A DNA stretch of 64,000 nt from Cladobotryum mycophilum (taxonomy: Eukaryota > Ascomycota > Sordariomycetes > Hypocreales > Hypocreaceae): positions 3,906,001 through 3,970,000 of the forward strand of contig JAVFKD010000004.1 in the NCBI GenBank assembly GCA_036429605.1, given 5' to 3'. Position numbers and translations under genes: made by a program. The notes below the pieces were generated by a model. The model did no database searches and had not been told where the DNA came from. It saw only the letters and a list, made by a program, of their open reading frames with translations. Positions within the stretch are counted from its first letter, which is position 1. Each line of letters starts with the position of its first letter. Below are positions 24,901 through 36,038 of this stretch, in pieces.

Positions 24901-27900
24901 TAACTGATTGTGGGCTCTGAGCAACGAGGCCCTGCATTGCATGCATTCACAGAGGACCCAACAAGTACCAGACAACTGTGCCCCAAACCGCGTCCACACA
25001 GTCCATCAAACAGTACAGCTGCTACGCCGGGAGGGGCTCGCCCTTAAATTAAGAACGTAATAAAAAGCTGGGCCATTGGCAGACTACAGAGATGCGGATA
25101 GACACCACCACTCCAAATCGACAAGCCCGCGTGCGTACAAAAATCAATATTATTGCGGGGGTGGAGGAAGATCCACCATCGCCGCGGATACTTCAATTTA
25201 TCAAGAGCTTTATCCTCAAACGGAAGCGAGTCCCGTGCTCCTGGTTCTCGATTTTGGAGATATTGAATAACAATCTCGGGTCGACATCCGATAGTCAAGG
25301 CTCCTCAACAGTGATTGACAAGAAGCAGTTTTGGGATCTAAACGATTTCATTATTCTGATAGTAAACTGACCATTTGCATGGCCCAAAGCTAGCCAAATT
25401 TGCAAAGAGGAGTGGAGTGGCAAGGAGACCCCATCACCTCAGCTCTTCGGTGTTGACTCGGTCTTCGTCGGGTTGTTGAGAGAGGACATAGATATCCCAA
25501 TTTTTTGACCCGGCAACCATCTCGAATGTCATAATGTCCAGATCTTCCCCACGGGGAATGTGGGAAACCTGGGAACTGTCAAATTAATTGAATCAAAACT
25601 TGGCATTGGATGACGATCCCTTGTTTGAGCCAAGCCGAGACGCATTCCGTTGATAGCCGCCCATCCGGGGTGGCGGATTCTGGGAATTGGGGCCTCCTTG
25701 TCTTGGAATTATTAGATGCACAATTACCCCATAACATCTTGGTGGAATGCACAGAAACAAATACGAAGGTGTTTATTCAATGTGGTTTAGCTCGTGTTGA
25801 ATCCTGTCCCGAGGCTCGTATACAGGATATAAGTCTATGATATCTAGATGGCGGGGACAGACAACTACCACCTAAAAGTGCCCGAACCTCGAAACCAGTC
25901 AGTTTTCTTAGAAAGACTCGTTAAACTATGGAAACAAATACCCCCTTTTTACAACGCTCTGATGAGTTTATCCCGCTTCAATCTGAAACTTCTGTGTGGC
26001 ACAGACGTTGGGTTTATGGGTTACGCCAACTTTTATCCGATACATTCGGTATTAACCGATTTGCCAGCCGGCCAAAGTACTATCGTGACATCGTGGCAAA
26101 GAGGGTATTATCGATTTGTCAAGGAAAGCCAAGGCCAGTCTCTTTCTGGGGAATAACACGGGCCACATTCATAATGACGGTGAAGAACGAGTCAAGGAAA
26201 CCTTTGGGCGAAGAAGGAGTAATTGGAGCGAGACTTGGGATCCTAGGGGCGTCGTGGCGTTTCGTTTCCGCACTGGATATGCCTTTGCCATTGGCTGCGT
26301 ACAGGGATATATCATCCTGCGAGGGGGCGGCGCACCGTATTGCTTTTGACTTGGCATTCTGGAGCTGATATGGGGTAGCCTTCGCTGCGACGTCGTGTGG
26401 AGGAGAGGGTTGTGCCTTGTGCCGCAATAACATGTATGGCGACATGAGATGTACGTCGTCTGCGGGTATGAGCCTCATCCTACTTTCCGATCAGGAATAC
26501 GTACAGCCAGTTAGATTAATTTACCACAATGCAAGGGACATGTTACTGAGTGTGGTCGAAGCTTCTCTGTCCATGCTCTCGAGGTTCCCCCTCTCTGCAA
26601 CCTCGGGGTGGGCAGAACTCGGCAGGCTTTGATGAACGGTTTTGTCTTATGATAATGTCTGTCTATATATTTATTCTTTGCTCGTCTAATCTACTCTGCT
26701 GCTCAAGTCCTTTCGTTATGGGTTAGCTAATGGCTACGCCGGCACAAGTGACTCTATTCTCAACTAGGTTGGGACGGACACTCAGCCAAGATGAACCTGC
26801 TGCTGGGAGTATCCAAGTAACTCATCAATGTATAGGAGCCTTGAGTAATATACTCTGTCCTTGTGTCAAATCTGTCTAACGACTGTCTTTGGATGTTTGA
26901 TAGATGTTGCAACATTGCAGTCAACCGGTGTATAATGATCATTAGCCCTTAATAATATCCAGCAGAACCCATCCACAAGACAACCGCAGTTCTTTTTTCA
27001 AGAATGGGGGAGAGCGAGGCTACTGATGCTAATTGTACGACTCGCAGTTTTCTCAACTTTGCCTGCCCAAGTTTATTGAAACGACGTGGAACCCGTTGCT
27101 CTTGCGAAACCGATGGACGGAGGTTTTTTGAAGTAGCTGAGCGGGTCAAAGCAGGGGGATTTTTGGAGAGTACTCTTTTTTCTTTTTTTCTTTGACTGGT
27201 ATACAGGTTTTAGCTGGCTTGACGGGATTTGATGGCTGATATTTGGAGATAGGCCTACTATTAGTCCATCCATTCATACCATCGTATTGAACATGGTTCT
27301 TTGAGTATCTGCTTAGTTTGGTGAAGTCAAGACTCCTAAATATCTATCAACGCCCTAGACTCTGGTCTATGACTGGAGGACAAGCTTCTCCGCCTTTCTT
27401 GGGGGAGAAAGGTTCCTTTCCTATGCATCAAGCATCAGGTATCAAGCATCAAGCATCAAGCATCAAGCATGAGCATAGAAGTAAGCGTAAACCCAAGTAT
27501 TTCAATATCATCATCTTTGTCTCAATGTTTCCATCAAACAGTATCCTCTTTCTTCGTGTCAATCAATTCCCAAAAAAAAAATTGAGTTGACCCCCTCCTT
27601 CGCCTCTTCGCTAGAAGCATATTCTACAATCCCATGGCCCATACAAATATGTCACATGTTTCCCATCTACACGGGGTAGAATCACACTTACAAAAGCCCC
27701 CTCTCCCATCTCGATATCCATATCCCCATTCTCTGTACAAGCTTTAGAGATGACCATCAGTTATTCGAGTGGAAACATGGACCCAAATTGGCAGATTAAG
27801 TAACCAGAACATTCAGCATCACACGTTCATCATCACCGTGAACATCAAATGCAGAGAATAATCCTGCTATAAGTCGATATTGTACATGGTAATAGTAATA

Positions 27901-28275
27901 GTAATACATAAACCGAACCCCTTGGAAAACCATCTCCCTACTTTGTTTGAACAACTTGAATTGCTATTCACAGCATTGTAACATCATCATGTCTACCTCC
28001 TGAACGCCGTTGAATGCCAGTTTGCCTACTTTGACAGCATGATAAAACAATAAAAAAAAACACCATGACGCCAATCCGTTTTCTTTCTACCAGCCCAGAT
28101 ATATGTTTAACGTCAACCTTTTATGGGATGAAACTGTGACGATGAGAAAGGAAAAGGTTGGAAAATGGAAAACTGACACATCAGTCTCCCAGTTGAAAGT
28201 CGAATCGCAGCCATAGTCAGGGGTCGTGCAAGTAGGCATTCACATTGAGGAGCTAGCGACGAGTTTTGTATTATA
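21946..28275. other. Gene-poor 6.3-kb intergenic region
   Basis: No frame with fungal splice structure or recognisable motif is visible on either strand. Two overlapping frames at 25848-26368 (102 and 146 codons) are the longest but resemble nothing known. The ATCAAGC array (27427-27468) is the only clear tandem repeat. The left end presumably contains the Clr5 gene promoter and the right end the 3' region of the kinase gene. Confidence 0.45.
27427..27468. repeat. ATCAAGC heptanucleotide repeat, six units
   Basis: Six 7-bp units. The second is diverged (ATCAGGT) and the others are perfect. No gene is adjacent. Confidence 0.85.
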
Positions 28276-30522
28276 TCAAACCTCGGCGCCTTCAATTTCT
28301 TCCCTGAATCGGAGCCCGCCCTCGACCGTAATACCTTCACGCACCCATGGTTCAGCACTTACTTTATCTAGTGTCCAGCGGCTACGCGCACGCTTAAGAA
28401 GACCTTCCGTAATGTGCATGGCACCTAGAAGCCCTTGCTCCTTGAATTTGGCTTCGCTTCCGTCGTGATCACTATCTTCGCCTTCGTACTCACACCAACG
28501 CCACTCAACCCGTGCGATTCGATGACTCTTGCGACTGCGCATGCGATGGGAGTCGTTCATGCCGGGGTGTGGATCAAAGGGAAGACGTGACTCTAAAAGA
28601 GCAAACAAGAGCACACCAAGGGACCAAGCATCTGTAGCGCGACCGTCATAAGGTTGACCCATGATAACCTCAGGGGCGGCGTAATCTTCAGAACCGCAGC
28701 GCGTTTCAAGCTTCTCGTCCACTGCAATACGCCGTGATAGGCCCAAGTCGGCAAGGGCAATTATAGAATGAGGATACGTGGTCCAGTCTATCGAGGGATC
28801 GGCAAGTTCGTCAGGGGTAAAGTTGACGAGCACGTCTAACAAATATTAGCATAATAACTCACGGAGATGTAGGAAAATGGTGCTTACTCTCAAGCTTGAT
28901 ATCACGGTGGACAATCATTTGTTTGTGCAAGTAGCTCACAGCACCAACTAATTCGGCAAATATTCTCTTCGTCAGGGACGGTGTAAGAAGCTTGCGATGG
29001 CTTGTTGCTATATCAAATAAGTCCCCTCCGGGGCAGTAAGACAACACGAGGATGGCTCGTGTAGGTTCTATGCTCCATGCCTTGAGGTCCACTAGCGATG
29101 GGTGGTGTATGCTCTGCATAATCTCCAACTCTCTCTTCAGGCTCATCTCGACACGCTCCTCGCTGGCTCCACCGCGAGGACCATGTTCACACACCTTGAC
29201 GGCAACCAGGGTCTTGCGATCGAGACGAGGATCGGTAAATGTAGATGAAGCACCGGATGGAGTCTTTGTGACAATATCGTCCGGTATGTTCATCTGGCTG
29301 GTGGCCAACACAACTCGGCTAAAGGTTCCTTGCCCAAGGGTGCATACTGAACGCCAGCGGCGCAGCTTCTTGTCATTACGGTCACGAGCTTCAAAGTACT
29401 CGTAGCGCGGCGCAGCCACTCCCTCAACCGAGTCCCTAGAGGATTCACTAGGTGGTGGTGTGGGTGGCTGAGTAACGGTAGGTGTAAGACCTCGCGACTC
29501 CGCCAGATTCTTCTCTCTTCTTATTTGTGGCTCTCCAGAGCCAATCTTTGTGTGGGAGCCGGAGGCTGTGACCTGCCTCACGGACATGACCGCCGAGTCG
29601 GGCGTATACTCGCTAATACTGCGATTCCTTGTGTGCCGATGCGATTGCTGAGACGACAAAGACAAGGCTTGACCACTAGTATCATTGTTGTCATTTAATG
29701 ACTTGTAAAGCTTTCGTTTTGTTGAAGATGTCAGAGCATCTTCCTCCTGTTGATCCGCACCTGTTGCTAGAATAGAGTTCTCAACTACGCTTCTTAGCTT
29801 GTCGCGCCGCTGGGGTGGTGACATGGAACCGATGGCCAACTTCTTCCACGGACCGGGGGAATCTCCGGACAAGAGAGGACTTGGTAGAGGAGTCATATCT
29901 CCCATGGCAGCAATCATAGGACTCGGGTAACCACTGCTGGAACCACTGAGGGAACCTATCGAGCCTATCGAGCCTATCGAGCCTGTCAAGGCGGCCTTGA
30001 CGCTGGGAGTTCGTGTAAGTAGACGCAGACTATTCGCCGAAGGCTGGCGGTTTAGAGGATTGGCGGGTCGAGAAGGTGAGAGGTTGTTGGCGTTTTCGAT
30101 GGGCGACTGACGGTGTGTGAGAGATGGAGATATGGCGAAGGGGGGATGGCATCGGTTGCAACACGCAAGTTGGTGTTGAAGCCATGCTGGGTAGCGCCTG
30201 CTTCGATATGCGATCTTTCTGAGCGATGGGGACTCTCGAACGGCATTGATGTGGATGGAGGAGAAGGGGCAATAGTAGTCGACTGGAATCGAGCAAATGA
30301 AGGTGTTGGATGGCGAGTAGATTGGTCTGAGGACGACGACGAAGCTAATTGATCATCTTGGACAGGTGGTGATGGGTCCCGATAAGTGTCGTCATGCCTC
30401 TTCTTGGAGGGGCAATGCGACCTTGAGGAATTCGTATTCGATTCTTGAGCATTTGGGTTCGAGTTTAAAAGCGAGCGTGGTTCATTCGGCGTCGAGGATC
30501 GGAATATGGAAGCGCTGCTCAT
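28276..30522 (-). CDS. Serine/threonine protein kinase with long regulatory N-terminus (one apparent frameshift)
   Basis: Exons are 30522-28888 and 28835-28276, with a 52-nt phase-1 intron (GTAAGC...GCTAAT...TTAG) that splits the catalytic loop. One C is missing from a C6 run (30140-30145 on the + strand). With it the protein is about 731 residues. Residues 1-380 are Ser/Thr/Pro-rich and disordered, including a GSIGSIGSIG stretch. The kinase domain starts at about 390: glycine loop LGQGTFSRVV (about 392), the ATP lysine in VAVKV (about 439), HRDIKLENVL (about 540), DLG in place of DFG (about 577) and AAPEVI (about 600). An acidic, basic-patterned insert lies in the C-lobe. All catalytic residues are present, so it should be active. 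The layout resembles the fungal Npr1/Prr-like group of CAMK-type kinases, but I cannot assign an orthologue. Confidence 0.85.
29955..29981. repeat. 9-bp coding minisatellite in the kinase gene
   Basis: Three perfect CCTATCGAG units and a diverged fourth, in frame on the minus strand, encode the repeated Gly-Ser-Ile tripeptides in the kinase N-terminal region. Slippage would change protein length without shifting frame. Confidence 0.8.
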
Positions 30523-31700
30523 GACTGAACGCTCCGGCTTTGGGCGTCGAGGAAGAAGAGCTAGCTGAGCTATGCTAGAAGGTATGTAGATGTAGGTATG
30601 CAAAGGTTGGACGAACGCTGCTGTAGTGCGGTCGCGCAAAAGAAGCAACACTGCGGGCGTGGAAAAAAGATGACGATTAATCAGTCCATTGCGACGAGAG
30701 AGCCGGCATATTTGAGGATGATGGCGCAAAAGGCCGACAGGACAAAGGACGGCGGGATACCGTGCCTACCTTGGCGACCCTCCGGAAAGCCTCAGCTTTG
30801 TTGATTCTTTGCTATGAGACGGCAGAATGAATGAATGAATGAACTGCGGTTCGTTCCCCCCAATGGTTGGTTCTAGATGGAACGGAGTGGGCGATGAAGT
30901 GTGGCGGTGGGAAAGAAAAAAAAGGCAACGTACGCAGCCTGCCGAACAAGGGAGGGCGACGAGGCGACGACGACGACGACAACGAGGTGTACTCCGGAGC
31001 GAGGCTCTTCTATAACGAAGACATTTAGGCTTTCCACCTTTTCCCCAGCCACTGGAAGAAGTAGAAGAAGTAGAAGATGGTTGGATGGTGGAGAGCGTGC
31101 GAGAAAGAGAGAGAGACAGAGACAGAGAGAGACAGAGAGAGAAAGAGGAAAAGTATGGATGAGTCTTGCAGGAATCCAACAAAGTTGAATGGCTGCTGTT
31201 TGGCTTTGGACGGATTGAGACTTTGAATCCAACGTTTAGAGGGCCTAACAGGTCCACTACCAAAGTACAGTTCAGTACCGAGTATTAGACTACGAGACTG
31301 CCTGCAGGTGGTTACAGCCCGAAACTACAGGCTACAGCGCCCACTAAAGCCCACCTGCCTACAGTGGCGACGTAGGGCATGACATGCGGGCTGCTCGCTG
31401 CTGTACTTGTACGTACGCCCTGTAACTTTTTCAGTCCCTCCCGTCCCCACCTTGGCGGGTGCCGTAGGGCGTCCTTGGGTCCTCCAGTTTAGCCCCCCTC
31501 CTCCAAGGCTCATCTTGAAGCAGCGATAGCAGTTCACAGGTTGAGAAATACCGGGGGCTACGACCTGGCTAGGCCCAGGTTGGACAAGACCGCGGCTTGA
31601 GCGGTACGTTACCTCGAGGGGGAACAACAAAAGACTGAACCTGGTGCAACCTCAAACCCCAAATATTTCCCAGCCATTCAAGCATCCTTGATTTGGAACA

Positions 31701-31735
<35 letters not shown>

Positions 31736-32187
31736 AATGTCAGCAAATGTCTTTTGTTGTCCTTGTCTCAGAATGTTGGTATGAGTAATTTTAGGTCTAA
31801 TTTACCGTTTTGTTTCGAAAAGTCTTTGATGGACCATGTGACGCTCAAGGTTCAAGGTTATCATGAACAAGGGTGTTGAGTATTACCTAGTAGTAGTATG
31901 TATGTACAAGTACGGAGCATTCAGTCAGTCAGTCAATCAATGATGAACGACTGCTGCACCAACCACGTCATTTTGATGCCGGAAACAAAACCAACCAAAA
32001 AACTAAAAGAGCCAATGCACGCACCTTGAATGCTATTTTGGGGTCCATTGGAAGCGGGGACGGAGAAGGACCACCTGATCTTGATCGAAACACACAACTC
32101 ACTCATTCACTCACTCACTCGCTGCAAACGCGTGCAGCGACGAATGGATGAGATTAACTCCCGATTCTCTCACGTGATAAGAACACA
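30523..32187. other. Kinase upstream region with purine tracts
   Basis: This is probably the kinase promoter and leader plus spacer. It contains a GA-rich stretch (31103-31150), a (GA)14 array (31704-31731), short GAAT and CAGT repeats (30826-30842, 31922-31938) and a CACT/CATT tract (32098-32119). No supported coding frame is seen. Confidence 0.5.
31704..31731. repeat. (GA)14 dinucleotide repeat
   Basis: 28 nt of uninterrupted GA repeat in the spacer between the kinase gene and tRNA-Arg. Confidence 0.85.
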
Positions 32188-32267
32188 GGCCGTGTGGCTC
32201 AATGGCAGAGCGTCTGACTACGATTTAGTACATCAGGAGGTCGCAGGTTCGACCCCTGTCTCGGTCA
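32188..32267 (+). tRNA. tRNA-Arg (ACG) with a short intron
   Basis: The acceptor stem GGCCGTG (32188-32194) pairs with CTCGGTC, with one T-T mismatch, and has discriminator A. The D-arm is GCTC/GAGC. The anticodon stem is TCTGA/TCAGG. The loop of 15 nt fits the normal seven (C-T-ACG-A then one base) plus an 8-nt intron after position 37. The T-arm is GCAGG-TTCGACC-CCTGT. The A34 anticodon would be read as inosine and decode CGU, CGC and CGA. A T7 terminator lies 33 nt downstream. Confidence 0.85.
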
Positions 32268-32299
32268 ATTCATTCATTCCTCTCTTGCAGAGGAGTCTC

Positions 32300-32306
32300 T
32301 TTTTTT
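32300..32306 (+). terminator. Probable Pol III T7 terminator of tRNA-Arg
   Basis: A run of seven T about 33 nt after the tRNA. It is somewhat distant but is the first T run long enough to act as a Pol III stop. Confidence 0.5.
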
Positions 32307-32590
32307 GCCTCTTTTTACTATTTTGTGGGTTTTGATAGTTAATAGTTTGATATGATGGTGAAGAAATTGCATTGTCTTGATGGTGGTATGCACATCGCAG
32401 TTGTTGGATGTCTTTACGAGAGAGAGCACACATCAACATCACCAACCGTGAAATCCGGACCAAATAGTTACAAGCAGAAGCCTCGACATGATAACAGCCA
32501 TCGTATCTATTCAACTCAAACATTCAACATCAGTCTTCTCTTGCATCCAATGTACATCCTATCATCGATCCACCACAAGGACGAGTATCA

Positions 32591-33378
32591 TCACTCATCC
32601 TCATCATGCATCTCATACAATCGGTAAAACGCAAGCCGACAGCCTGGACACTGCTCAGACGACCTCCTCCAGAACGCAATAATACCGTCGCGGTACTCCT
32701 CCGTTTCCCTAATCGATATTTCACGTCCCTCCATCTCCCGCGTCTCCCGCGCTATATCGGTCTGGAGTTTCATATGCCAATGAGCCATCCTGGTCGGGCG
32801 AAGGCTTGAGCAGTCTATGCAAATATTCCACTTGGTATGCAAACGACGGCGCTTCTGGAACGTGGGCCGGTACCGTCTTATAATCTCCTCCAGCTGACCG
32901 CACTCGCACGCTTCCATGGTATCGTGAGATGCCTTATTCGCACCAAAGGAATTCTTCCCAACCAGGGACTTGTGCTTCCACAGCTCTGGCACTTGCAGTT
33001 TGAAATAGCACGCCATGGTGAGCAAAGCCTTGCACGTAAGAGCCAGCATAACGCCATCAACGAGATCGGCTTGAAAGAAGATTTCCTTCCAAACCGCCGG
33101 CGGGAGGATGCACACCGGGGAGGACACAAGACCAGTGCCAAACTCAATCACCTATAAAAGGGCCAGATCAGTGTCCATCTCACAGATGAAGAAGCATGGA
33201 CAACTTGGACAAGATCTTGCAATACTGCGTAGCGTAGGCTGTTCTCCCTATCCACATCGGCAGCCAATTCTGCACTCACATTTCTTGGAATTCTCAACGG
33301 TGACTTTGTGCATTCTGGCGTTCTTCGGACGAGGTCAAGGTACATGCCAGCGCCTTTGACATTCCGAAGTCTATCCAT
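32591..33378 (-). CDS. F-box-like small protein
   Basis: The main exon, 33151-32591, encodes 186 residues opening VIEFGTG and containing LPPAVWKEIFFQADLVDGVMLA then LTCKALL, an F-box-like pattern (LPxEvwxxI...L.LaltCKal). The rest has Cys pairs (CECGQ, CIDC, CPGC) and charged helices. There is no ATG near 33151, but a TATAG acceptor sits there. An ATG at 33378 opens 33 codons ending at a consensus GTGAGT donor (33279), which gives an in-frame phase-0 junction across a 128-nt intron and about 219 residues in all. A shorter intron from about 33226 is also possible, so the N-terminus is uncertain. F-box proteins link substrates to Skp1-Cullin ubiquitin ligases. No substrate domain is recognised here. 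Confidence 0.6.
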
Positions 33379-33908
33379 CGCTGCGTTGAGGAAATGAGGA
33401 GAAGGAAGAGGGAAGAAGTTGTTTTCCCATGCTATTCCATTTTGGTGGGAGCCATCATCTCAAGCTAACGTAGGGGACCAATAGTAATTCTGTTTCATGT
33501 TATCAGTCATACGATCGTCAACGAGGTTGGTTCAAAATAACGTACAAACTTATTATCATAATGGCCCTGCTGAAGAAGCCATCATCATGTGGGAGTAGCT
33601 CAGAATATTGAGTGTGAAATATAAAGGACATTTAAAGCCTTAAAACAAGAATTAGAATCAACGGCTATTTCAAGGCAGATTATACAACCATGAGGTTGCA
33701 GATCGCCGTGTAAGTGGCTCAAGGTGAAACTGTGCTCATATCGCAAATGGGTTTAATTGATTTTTAGCTGTGCCCCACGCCAAGACGCGTCTAGTCGCGT
33801 CTCTCTCCCACTCTCCCACTTTCAACACTTTAGCTCTACCGACTCTTGACAACGACGAAAAGCATTGATCCATCAGAGCACCAGCAGCAACCAAAAATTA
33901 CATTCACC
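33379..33908. promoter_or_regulatory. Divergent promoter region between F-box-like gene and PRI2
   Basis: 530 nt between two divergently oriented genes. The centre carries two ACGCGTCTAGTCGCGTC-like words (about 33784-33801) containing ACGCGT, the core of the MluI cell-cycle box that drives DNA-replication genes in yeasts. A CT-rich leader precedes the PRI2 ATG. That MBF controls this gene is inference. Confidence 0.45.
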
Positions 33909-35611
33909 ATGCTGCGGCAAGATTATAATCGAATCGATCCCAAGAGACGCAATGTCGTCGACTACAGGAAGAAACAATTTGCGACACCCCAGTTCAAGGA
34001 CGCCGAGTATCCTCACCGGCTGAACTTTTACGCCGATGCACCAACTGCAGACATTACGCTGGAGCAATTCGAGCAATGGGCTATTGACAGATTAAGAGGT
34101 GCGCTCTAGAGACACCCCTTTGGAGGGGAATTGGGGGTTGAGATGCCGTCATTAACACTTGATAGTCCTGGCTGAACTGGAAGCATGCTCGTTCCGCAAC
34201 CGAAGCCCGGCGGAGACTGCCACTCACATGAAGCCGCTTCTCGACAAATACCTTGCTCTAGATTCCAACAGCTCCAGTTCCACGAAACTATTCGCCCAGA
34301 GACAAAAGGATCACTATAGTCACTTCATCCTACGACTAGCGTTCGCCTCGACCGAGGACCTTCGGAGGAGGTTCACCCGTGTCGAGACCATGCTGTTCCG
34401 CATGCGATTCAACAGCGACGACTTGAATGAGCGAACGGCATTTGTGTCGGGTCTGGATCTGGACTGGTGGGAGCCCGTGACGGAAGACGAGAAGAGCATG
34501 TACGGTGCGGAGCTGGCTGCCATGGTCAGCGGCAAGAAGGGCAACATCGAGGACGAGACCTGGTTCAAGGTTGACTGGGAGAGAGTGCCTGACCTGATCG
34601 AAGGTCGGCGGGTGTTTCTCAAGGCCGGAAAGGCCTATGTCCCTGGGCGAGAGCAATCTAGCATGGTGGTGGCAGAGTTTACAACCCGTCTTGAGAGACA
34701 GCTGGAGGTAGGGCATCCCTAGCATCACTTTGTGGATGACCATCAACTAACATGTGTCACCAGCTCACAGCGCGTGCTCTCCCCAAGTTAGACGAGGATG
34801 ACCGTCTAACACCCATTCTTAACCATCTCTCCAAAAACTTCATCACCCCAGACTCGGCGTACATGTCTGGCTCAACGGCACCTATTGGCGCCCAAATCAC
34901 ATCCGCCAACGTCGACAGCCTGTCTCAGCACTTCCCAGCCTGCATGTCCAATCTGCACCGCACCCTGCGCCGCGAAGCGCATCTCAAGCACTACGGACGT
35001 CTGCAGTACACGTTATTTCTCAAGGGCATTGGGCTGAACCTAGAGGAGTGCTTGATGTTCTGGCGGAGCAGCTTCCACAAGGTCAATGATGACACATTCA
35101 ACAAAGAGTACAGATACAATGTGCGCCACGTATATGGTGACGTCGGAGGTGATTCGAACCGCAGGGGAGGTGGTTACAGCCCGTTTAGTTGTCAAAAGAT
35201 TCTTACAGAGCATCCCCCGGACCGGGTGAGGCGCACGGCTGCCCCTATCGACACTTTAACATGGAAAATCTCTCGGCGCTGGTACAAGCGATGGGAGTGT
35301 CGGACAGGTCGGTGCTGCAGGGTATCAAGGAGGATAGAGATCATCAAAAGTTTCACATTGCTTGTAACCGGTATGTTAACCTCCCTCCCCACCATCAGAG
35401 TCTCGCACACCATCTTGCCATGTACTAGTTACTGACCACCTGGATTAGTGTGTTTGAGCACCTTCACAAAGCCGAGATTAAAAAGGCCAAAGACGAAGGC
35501 GTCATGACATCTGCTCAGTTGGAGACCATTGTCCATCCCAACGAATACTTCAAGAGAAGCTATACTCTGAGGAACCTTGGAAAGGAAAGCGACGTCAAAA
35601 TGGAGGGCTGA
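33909..35611 (+). CDS. PRI2: DNA primase large subunit PRI2 (one apparent frameshift)
   Basis: Exons are 33909-34098, 34166-34707, 34764-35370 and 35449-35611, with introns of 67, 56 and 78 nt. The ATG at 33909 is the first in frame. One C is missing from the C5 run at 35214-35218. Restored, the product is 500 residues, near the family norm. The primase-polymerase alpha complex makes RNA-DNA primers for replication. The large subunit's C-terminal domain holds a 4Fe-4S cluster. Four Cys at about 304 (HFPAC), 386 (SPFSCQKI), 403 (HGCPYRHF) and 444 (HIACNR) have spacings of 82, 17 and 41, close to those of yeast Pri2. The conserved motif PPGPGEAHGCPYRH is the very segment broken by the missing base, which confirms the repair. 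The sequence HFNMENL following it is also typical. Confidence 0.95.
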
Positions 35612-36005
35612 TGTGTATGAAACCCCAGAGTGGCAATCCAGTGACAAAGCAACACCGAGCACGAAACGATGATCCATGCTGCCCAATCCGCCTTGTAAGC
35701 ATATTGAGTGTGTAATGGTTGAGGCTCAGGGATAAGGAACCAAGGGGGTGGGATAGAAAGAACCAAACATCAACTCTAGACAATCCCAAGTGTGTGTGTT
35801 TGGATTACATCCTCCACATTTGGTGAGCGTCTCATAATGAGTGTTTTTTTACTACGGACGCGATGGGGTGTGGACGGTAAACCAATGTTTACTACATGCA
35901 ACCCGTCTACAAGGTATTTGGGAAAGCTTTTTTTGGTTTTTGGTTTTTGGTCAAGGCGTTGATGAGACTGGATCAGACAGGTTATTGAATTTAGATGATT
36001 TGCAT

Positions 36006-36038
36006 GAAGAAGAAGAAGAAGAAGAAGAAGAAGAAGAA
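36006..36038. repeat. (GAA)11 trinucleotide repeat
   Basis: 33 nt of perfect GAA, followed by A-rich DNA, about 400 nt downstream of the PRI2 stop. Confidence 0.9.

Noticed and set aside
25848..26368. Two overlapping + frames (102 and 146 codons)
   Set aside because: A single-base join was considered, as for the real genes, but neither half resembles a known family and there is no homopolymer at a sensible junction.
33589..33720. tRNA-like D-arm words (GGAGTAGCTCAG)
   Set aside because: There is no matching T-arm with TTCRA and no complementary acceptor stem downstream.
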